Assembly: GCA_036897095.1 (NCBI GenBank)
Contig: JAYMSP010002039.1
Span: 1 to 26,742 of the forward strand
Length of the DNA stretch: 26,742 bases
Direction: 5' to 3'
Origin: Plantago elongata
Lineage: Eukaryota > Streptophyta > Magnoliopsida > Lamiales > Plantaginaceae
This document shows positions 19,788-26,742 of the stretch, piece by piece (position 1 is the first letter of the stretch; the number at the start of each line of letters is the position of its first letter). The notes beneath the pieces were generated by a model. The model ran no database searches and was not told the origin of the DNA. It worked only from the letters and a program-made list of their open reading frames with translations. A program made the position numbers and the translations under genes.

Positions 19788-21667
19788 GTAAGGCGTTTAA
19801 GTAATAATATTTTTGATACAAAAGGAATAAAAGTATATCAGTATAATAAGTTAAGTTATAAGTTAGTGTTAAACATAGCGGACAGTTTGAGAAGAAAATC
19901 AATAGACCTGCAGTTACAAACAATACTGCATTTCAAGTAGTTTTGATTCTTGAACTGGATTCACTCGTTGGTCGTATAGGGATCACTAGCTTGTCACTTG
20001 CTCTCTCTGATTTTTACGTTGCAAATCCAAACCACACTACACAACTAGTGCTTCATGTAAGGGACTCTCATGGTGATGCCATTGATGCTGCAGAATCAAG
20101 TATAAGCATGCATTTGTATATCCAAAATCAACATCATAATTCATAACTTGGCCGTAGGAGAACAACCTGATAAGTTAGCTGATAATGCGACTGTTAAGGT
20201 TGGTGGAATTGAAAGATGATAAAGAATATAGCTGGTTTTGAATAAATGAAACTTTCATATAAGCCTCTATTTCTAGTCATTGAAAGATGATACATAGAAT
20301 ATAGCTAATAACTTTCATTTATGTAGCCAATAATTTTTATCAAGTTCTTTGTAATAACGTTTCGAACTTATTAGCTACAAGCGACTAGAGACTACACACT
20401 CCTGTAACATATATATTCTTATCAATCGTTCAAATAAGCCTCTATTTGCTCAACTGACTAGCAGATTCCATATTGTAACACATTCTGATAAACTTTGTTA
20501 TTTTGCAGCTCTCAATCTAATGAAAGATGTGAACTTTGACGCGATAATTGGCCGCCAAAAATCTGCAGAGTCGAGCTTTGTGTCAGGCCTTGGTTATAGA
20601 GCAAATGTGCCGATTATATCATTCTCAGCAACTAGTCCTTCTCTTCAGTGGCCTTATTTCATCCAAGCAGGAGTAAATGATGTTGCTCAAGTGGAAGCTA
20701 TTACTTCTATAGTTCGTTACTTCAACTGGAACCAAGTTGTCTTAATTTTCCAAGGCTCGATACAGGTATGATTCCCTACTTGTCAAATTCACTGCAAGAA
20801 AGTATTGATCGAATTTCATACAGAAGTGCCATGCCTGATAACATGACTGATGATTATATACTTGAAGAACTTTATAAGATAAAAACTATGCAAACTAGGG
20901 TATTTGTGGTGCACTTGTCAATTTCTCATGCCTCAAGACTCTTTTTGAAAGTGAAGGAAGCAGGAATGATGAGTGAAGGCTATGCATGGATCGTCACTAG
21001 TGAGGTGATGGATTTACTTCACTCGTTGGACTCACATGTTGTTGAGGCGATGGAAGGTGTGATTGGTGCAAACCATCAATTCAAGATCAACAAGACTAGA
21101 TTCTGTAGAGAAAAGGTGGAAACTGCAGCTTCTTCAAGACAATCTTGAATTTTCACGGGCAGAGTTGAGTCTTCATAGTATATGGGCATATGACGCTTTG
21201 TGGGCTTTGGCTACGGCTATCGAACGAGTTGGGTTTAGAGAGCCAATTACTGCGCGTAATAGGAATGCAACCTTTGGTACCCAAGTTTCACAAATTGGCA
21301 TTAAACTTAGGCAAGCATTATCAGAGGTTGCTTTTAAAGGACTTGGGGGAGATTTTCGTCTTGCTGATGGACAACAATAGCCAACAACATTTCAAATACT
21401 AAATGTGGTTGGAGACCGGGTGAGGGAAATCGATATATGGACACCAAAGGAATTCAAGCCAGAAGTAACATTAATGAAACTAGTTCACATACAAAGTTGA
21501 AGAGCGTTATATTTCTCGGAGATTCTACTGTTGTACCAAAGGGCTGGGAGCTACCGGTAGGTGGAGATAAGCTTAGGCTTGGAGTTCCTGTAGCAGCTGG
21601 TTTTCCGGAGTTTGTTCACGTAGAAAAAGATACTCAAGTGAATGCTACTAAGGACTAAGGTTACAAT

Positions 21668-22333
21668 ACATAAAAAATAACCGCCTAACCCCGCTCGCCA
21701 AACTGCCCGCCAACTACCCGCCACTGACGATTATAACTTTTGTCAAAAACCACCTGTAGATTACAAATTTGTAACCCGTCATTAAGCAAGTGGGTGGCGG
21801 TTTGGTGGTTGACCAACCGTCAACCCGCACACCCGCCTGCTATATATGTTACTAATATGCATTTCACATTTTATTGCATTATATTAATAGTAATATATCT
21901 TAATTATTAATTTACTCCTAGGATGCAATTTTACATCTTCTCATTTACTCATAGATTGCAAACTAATGCCATCTTAATTTTTATTATGACCATTGTAATT
22001 TGTGCAACTCATGAACTTATATTGTATTTGAAATTTTATGTACTTAGACTACTTGTATTAATATTTGAGATTGTGTTATATTTCCCTTATTGTTTAGTTT
22101 ATTATAGGCTTAGAGGTTAGGAAGTATAATATATCTTTCTTTAATGCGTCATATATGTCATTTTTTGTATGCGTTAATAAACCGCCAAACCGCTCGCTTC
22201 AAGTAGTCAGCTGACCCGTGATGGTTAGGATAAAATTTCACCCGCTGCGGCTAATGATTTGGCATACCCATCATAGGCGGGTCGGTTGGAAATTTATCAA
22301 ATTATCGCCCTTACCCGCCCGCGTACACCCCTA
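21668..22333. mobile_element. hAT-like element inserted in the GLR pseudogene
   Basis: It interrupts the S1 region exactly where the family has ATKVTGYC. The right end reads GTACACCCCTA, whose complement TAGGGGTGTACGCGGGCGGG is a typical plant hAT terminus. The flanks GTTACAAT (21660-21667) and CTTACAGG (22334-22341) match at 5 of 8 as an aged 8-bp duplication; the gene's own GTTACAGG (Val-Thr-Gly) explains both. CCCGCC/ACCGCC words are dense at both ends and GGGTGGCGGTTTGG occurs inside near 21791. The left terminus is degraded. No transposase is encoded. Confidence 0.6.
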
Positions 22334-23410
22334 CTTACAGGATGCTATTGAAATGTTTGATGATGTAATGGCAGCGATGCCATATACAGTTAGGTATGGT
22401 ATGAATATGTTCCTTTTGAAAAGCTTGATGGCTCGACTGCTGGTAACTATGATGAATTTGTTTATCAAGTTTATATGCAAGTTTCACGAACTTTACTTTG
22501 TCTATGTGTTAGTTGTGTATGCAGCTTTTTCTAGTTCGCATGATGTTTAATGTGATTCTAACTTGTAGAAGTATGATGGTGTTGTGGGAGACATGGAAAT
22601 CTCATTGAAGAGATCAAAATACGTAGACTTCACGCTTCCTTTTACTGCAGGAGGAATCAAAATGTAGTGCCTACTACGAATGCTAATCCAAATAGCAAAT
22701 GGATCTTCCTAAGGCCTTTGACGAAAGAATTGTGGTTAAGTGCTATAGCACTTTTTATATTAACCGGCTTAGCCCTATGGATACTCGAACATAGGTTCAA
22801 TAGTGATTACAGTGGTCCTCCTTCACAACATACTGGCATGGCCTTATATGTTTCCTTCATGTCCATGGTATATGCACAAAGTCAGTAGTTTGAAGATCAT
22901 TATGTATCCTCAACTCCGGTTTTTGTTCATTTAATTCACAAAGCTATTACCTAGACATGACTAATTGAGATTTTTGTAGTAGGACTTTATAATTAGAACC
23001 ATGTTGAGGTTTTACCTTTTATTTTTTGCAGGGGAAAGAATTGTGAACAACCTATCCCGACTTGTCATATAGTTGTTTGGTTGTTTGTAGTCATGATCTT
23101 GAACTTAACATAGACGACGAGCCTCTCTGCAAGGCTAACAGTACAAAGTATGCAACCAACTGTTAATAATACCAAAGTGCTTATCAGGAGAGGAGACTAT
23201 GTTGGTTGTCATAAGGGTTCCTTCATTTGTGATAGAGTGAAAGAGCTAGGATTTGACGAGTCAAAGATTAGAGCCTACGAGCTTCCAGATGATATAGACG
23301 AGGCAGTGAGAAAAAGAAGTGAAAATGGGGGCATAACTGCCTTGTTTTCTGTAAAGCCTTATACACATCTCTTCTTGATTAAGTATTGTGGAAAGTGCAT
23401 GACTTCAGGT

Positions 23411-24308
23411 CGGGAGAATGGCACTTTTGGTCCACTTCTTTGGGGTCATTGTGACGCGCAGTGACCACTTTGCACGTGGTGTGATATTTAGTCCACAACT
23501 TATATGAATTGGCAAATTTAGTCATAATTCATCGAATTACGGCGAACTGAGCTTAGCTGGCAATTTGCTTGCTGATTTGAACACCAAAACACACTTAGTC
23601 AACTAAATTTGACTTCCAACTCATCAATGAAACACACATCACTACAATTGAAATTTAAAAATAAAGATATAATTTGTGGTGGTGGTGGAAGGTGAAGTGC
23701 GGTGGTGAGCAGTGGTGAGTGGGCGGTGGTGGTGGAAGGGTGGAGCAGTGGCGAGTGGGAGGTGGTGGTGGTGGAGAATGGAGGCGGTGGTGGAAGGTGA
23801 AATGCGATGGTGGAGCAGTGGCGAGTGGGCGGTGGTGGTGGAAGGGTGGAGCAGTGGCGAGTGGGAGGAGGTGGTGGTGGTGGAGAATGGAGGTAGTGGT
23901 GGTGCAGTGGCGAGTGGGTGGTGGTGGTGACAGGGTGGAGCAATGGAAAGCGGGAGGTGGTGGTGGAGAATGGAGGCGGCAGTGGTGGTGAAGAATGGAG
24001 GCTGCGGTGGTGGAGAATGAGGAAGGCGGGAGGAAGGAGAACATTAGGATTTGTGTGTGAATTGGGAGAAATGTTGAGGTGGCAGTCAACAATTGTTGAC
24101 TAAGTGTGTCATCAAGTCCACATTAGCATGTGTAGTGCCAAATCAGCAAGCAAATTGCCAGCTAAGCTCAGTTCACCCGTAATTCGACGAATTATGACTA
24201 AATTTGTCAATTCGTGTAAGTTGTGGATTAAATATCACACCACATGCAAAGTGGTCACTGCGCGTCACAATGACCCCAAAGAAATGGACCAAATGTGCCA
24301 TTATCCCC
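23411..24308. mobile_element. Mutator-like non-autonomous element with ~170-bp TIRs, inserted in the GLR pseudogene
   Basis: The left arm 23411-23579 matches the reverse complement of the right arm 24139-24308 at over 90 percent by eye, with shared landmarks TTTGGGGTCATTGTGACGCG, CAGTGACCACTTTGCA and TTAGCTGGCAATTTGCTTGC. A further arm match, ACACACTTAGTCAAC, lies at about 23588-23602 and 24095-24109. The flanks are ACTTCAGGT (23402-23410) and CCTTCAGGT (24307-24315): 8 of 9 for a 9-bp duplication, or 7 of 7 for TTCAGGT, so the 3' border is uncertain by 2 bp. Long TIRs and a 9-bp target fit Mutator. Removing it restores the receptor reading MTSGPTYPTEG. There is no transposase. Confidence 0.85.
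23671..24012. repeat. GGT/GGA-rich minisatellite core of the Mutator-like element
   Basis: A G-rich plus strand built of GAGCAGTGGCGAGTGGG followed by GGTGGTGGTGGA variants. GAGCAGTGG(C/T)GAGTGGG starts at 23707, 23743, 23813 and 23849 (spacing 36, 70, 36 bp), so a 106-bp higher-order unit is duplicated; decayed copies follow at about 23903 and 23938. Open frames on both strands (Gly/Trp-rich on plus, Pro/His/Thr-rich on minus) come from the repeat and are not genes. Confidence 0.85.
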
Positions 24309-24904
24309 TTCAGGTCCAACTTATCCAACAGAAGGATTGGCTTATGTAAGTTTGGCAGTACTTAAATTTTATGTTGATGCTATAAGTGAAAGTTATTGGC
24401 AAAATCTGATACTTTGGTTTCAAATGTCAATAGGTTTTTCAAAAGGGTTCACCATTAGTAGCTGGGGTTTCTCGAGCTGTGATTGAACTGACAGAGAATG
24501 GAAAACTATCAGACATTCAGGGGAAATGGTTTAAAGAACAAGTTTGTAAATGATCGGACAACACGACCACATCAAGTGTTTCATTGCAAAGCTTTCAAAT
24601 ACTCTTTGCAATCACTGGAGGAATTACAACAACATGTGTTCTCATGCTCATAATCACTTATCTACACATAACCGAGATTTGACGAGGAGGATATTCACAG
24701 TTTCTAGCACCACATTGTGGTTTAAGCTCCGAGCTATCTGCAAGCATTTCGATGAACGTGACTGAAATCTTTTCCTTCTGATAAACATGAGATGATGATG
24801 TATCATGCAGATTTCCTGGTTCTAGTACAATAGTTCATGTTGATCAAGAGGTGAATATGGTAAATGGAGATTTGGAGATAGTAGATCAAACTCATAATAT
24901 GTAG

Positions 24905-25197
24905 GAGCGTAGATTATTCTCAATGTCCTATTTTCATGCATATAATATATAGTTCCTAGACTTGTAGATGTGTTTTAAAAAAAAAAATCAAATGGTCAAG
25001 GTTTTTCCCAATGTTGAATAGGAATAAAACATCTCTTTTTACATTCAATCCATGAATCCAATAGTCTAATAATCAGGATCGTGGCGTTACTTACTGAGGC
25101 TCCATACAGTTTTTTAAATGGACCTCGAGCAATAATAAATTAAAACGAAAAAGATAATTTCATATATAATAAAAATATATGTATGAATGGATGATAT
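24905..25197. other. AT-rich spacer between GLR pseudogene and minus-strand LINE
   Basis: No gene or RNA seen; AT-rich with an A run at about 24977-24985. Confidence 0.5.
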
Positions 25198-26623
25198 TTT
25201 TTAGAACCAAATAGTAGATAGATATATAAATCTCTAGCGTCATACATGCCAATATGGCACACTTCTATCTCACCGCAGGACGAGCCAACGAATGTGCTAG
25301 CGAATTATCATCACGCGAGACAAAATCTAAGCTAAACGACTCAAACGAATCTGCTAAAGCTTTAATGTCAGACAAAATAGGACCAACTAACGAAAAATCA
25401 AAATCTAAAGACGCGAATGACCTAACAATAGAGAGACTATCAGTATAAACTGCAATCTTGACCCAACCTTGGAGAATAGGCTAATGAACCGCATCACGTA
25501 TGGCATAAGCCTATGCACTATGGGGAGCTAAAGGAGCATCAAACGTGTCTTATCGTCGAGCGTAGAGGTCATCATACATCCAGGCTCCATAGCCAATGCC
25601 CACTCTCTTCCCATCCATGGAAAAAACCCGCATCCACATTAAGTGGTACAACTCCTTTCTTCGGCAGCGGGGTAGTCTAATCCCTATTCACTATCTCACG
25701 TGTCTGCTCCCTTCTAGCGCTACTCCCTACTATCCTCTGATGCTCCAAATTCGGGTTCTAAGCCTTGTCCAACGTTTCCTTCCGCTGTGCTATGAAACGG
25801 TCCACAAGTTCAACTACTTCAAGTGACGAATTCGAGTGCTCCTCATGAATTAATTGACTCCGACTATACCAAATTCCCCACATCAACGTCATTAAAAATT
25901 CCCACTCCTTTCGCTCCAAGTCCGCATACAACTTGTGCACCCATTCTTCGATAGTTTCAACAGGTGCACCCCCATGTACATAGGATATATTACTCAACGC
26001 CCACACTTGCCTCGAGAAATGACAATCTCTAAGCTGGTGCAAAGTCGTTTCTTCACATGTCAAGCACACGGGGCAGGTAACATCCTCAAGTACTTATCAT
26101 CTTCGAAGTTGTTGCCTTGTTGGCACATCTCCCTTAATCAATTGCCATATACAAAATCCTCCATTTGAAAACCCATGAGCTTCCCACCCCATTTCAAAAC
26201 CCTCCACCGCGTCTCTCCTCTTGTTGAGCCGAAATGTATTTCCTCGCCACATAATAGCCTGACCAGACTGTGTAACTGCCTTGTGGCGTGAGTCGCCAAA
26301 CCAATCTGTCCGGCCGTCTCTGCTCCAATAACATAATCCCAAGAATATCGTCAACATCTTTCGCATGACAAGACTTTCTGGTCCGTTGCGTATCCCATCT
26401 CTTATTCGGCGTAATCAGCTCCTCAACCTTCATATCCTACGAGACCACCACTCCACGCCTAATGCGGTATGGAAAATCCTTCAGAGGCACCCACTTATCC
26501 CTCCATACATTAATACACGCCCGGTTTCCAACCCGCCAACGAACCTCCCTTCCCAACACCAGAATCGACCACACAATGCTCCTCCACATGTAAGAGCAGC
26601 CATCCTTCGATGTTGCCTCCATC
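25198..26623 (-). mobile_element. LINE (L1-type) 3' portion, minus strand, degenerate
   Basis: Read on the minus strand, 26622 to 25758 gives the region after the reverse transcriptase core (SKDGCSYMWRSIVWS, REVRWRVGNRACINVWRDKW, RRPDRLVWRLTPQGSYTVWS), then the zf-RVT domain (PTRQQLRR, CPVCLTCEETTLHQLRDC, MTLMWGIWYSRSQLIHEE). About 25700-25250 gives an RNase H domain (VNVDAGF, YTDSLSIV, SLARPAVR). Stops and at least one frameshift (near 26200) break it. The 3' end on this strand, TTTGGTTCTAAAAAA, is at about 25198-25215, typical of plant LINE tails. The reverse transcriptase core is missing because the copy stops at 26623. Confidence 0.85.
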
Positions 26624-26742
26624 TGTTAGTATTTTGATCACTCAGCACAATGACTTATCCTAGTATCAGAAATGTGTTTAGTACTCTAGGTCACTTGACC
26701 ATTGTAAAGAAGAAATACACCAAGTATGATAGTTTTTAGAAA
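26624..26742. mobile_element. Possible start of another element cutting the LINE
   Basis: LINE similarity stops at about 26623 and the new sequence starts TGTTAGTATTTTGATCACTC. A TGTTAG start is common for plant Copia-type LTRs. Only 119 bp are visible, so neither a second end nor a duplication can be checked. Confidence 0.3.

Larger units (their letters stand above)
19870..24904 (+). pseudogene. Glutamate-receptor-like (GLR, clade-2-like) ion channel pseudogene
   Basis: Exon remnants follow plant GLR order. Ligand-binding ANF domain: about 19870-20099 (LVGRIGITSLSLALSDFYVA, LVLHVRDSHGDA) and 20509-21380 (VPIISFSATSPSL, MQTRVFVVHLS, GMMSEGYAWIVT, SIWAYDALWALATAIE, FKGLGGDFRLADGQ). Glutamate-binding S1: 21500-21659, 22334-22480 and 22569-22880 (GDSTVVPKGWELP, KLRLGVPV, SKYVDFTLPF), ending in membrane segment 1 (ELWLSAIALFILTGLALWIL). 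Pore/M3 to S2: 23032-23410 (VVWLFVVMIL, LTVQSMQPTV), 24316-24345 and 24434 on (KGSPLVAGVSRAVIELTENG). M4: about 24595-24670 (ITGGITTTCVLMLIITYL). Introns 20100-20508, 22481-22568, 22881-23031 and 24346-24433 keep GT-AG borders. Breaks: frameshifts near 20765, 21095, 21490, 22400, 22667 and 23075; stops at 21378, 23111 and 24551; two mobile-element insertions. No signal peptide or start was found. A final exon at 24811-24904 is tentative. Confidence 0.9.

Noticed and set aside
23599-24103. Overlapping Gly/Trp-rich and Pro/His/Thr-rich open frames on both strands
   Set aside because: They come from the GGT/GGA minisatellite inside the Mutator-like element; no start context or domain supports them.
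1-26742. CRISPR array, operon or bacterial-type system
   Set aside because: Spliced plant genes and plant transposons throughout; no regularly spaced identical repeats with unique spacers.

Overview
The window is nuclear DNA of a flowering plant, probably a eudicot. It has intron-rich genes with plant-type splice sites, a plant STT3B-type oligosaccharyltransferase gene, a plant BolA gene, a decayed plant glutamate-receptor-like gene, and many mobile-element remains (LTR element, LINEs, tRNA-derived SINE copies, hAT-, Mutator- and Tourist-type elements). I cannot name the species from the sequence.

Layout. 1-2510 is repetitive, most likely the end region of an LTR retrotransposon, with two tandem repeats. 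2511-3360 is unexplained. 3361-3974 is a broken PIF1/Helitron-type helicase fragment. 4406-10254 is the main intact gene: STT3B in seven exons that join in frame to a 726-residue protein. Intron 1 carries a 41-bp SINE scrap with 17-bp target duplications. 11524-12218 looks like a non-autonomous hAT element ending about 95 bp before the single-exon BolA gene (12314-12643). A 106-bp Tourist-like MITE lies at 12951-13056. 13060-18590 is AT-rich and gene-poor, with a 39-bp tandem repeat, a long degenerate repeat and a second, fuller SINE copy.

18590-19787 is the 3' end of a LINE carrying a perfect 106-bp internal duplication. 19870-24904 is a glutamate-receptor-like gene whose exon-intron structure is still readable. 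It is destroyed by frameshifts, stops and two insertions: a hAT-like element (21668-22333) and a long-TIR Mutator-like element (23411-24308) with a GGT-rich minisatellite core. 25198-26623 is the 3' part of another LINE on the minus strand, apparently cut at 26624 by a further element that runs out of the window.

Only STT3B (N-glycosylation in the ER) and the BolA gene (iron-sulfur/glutaredoxin partner) look functional. They have no obvious shared pathway. The rest records repeated transposition and gene decay. I found no new multi-gene system. The strongest unusual signals are the doubly interrupted receptor gene and the two SINE insertions with clear target duplications.
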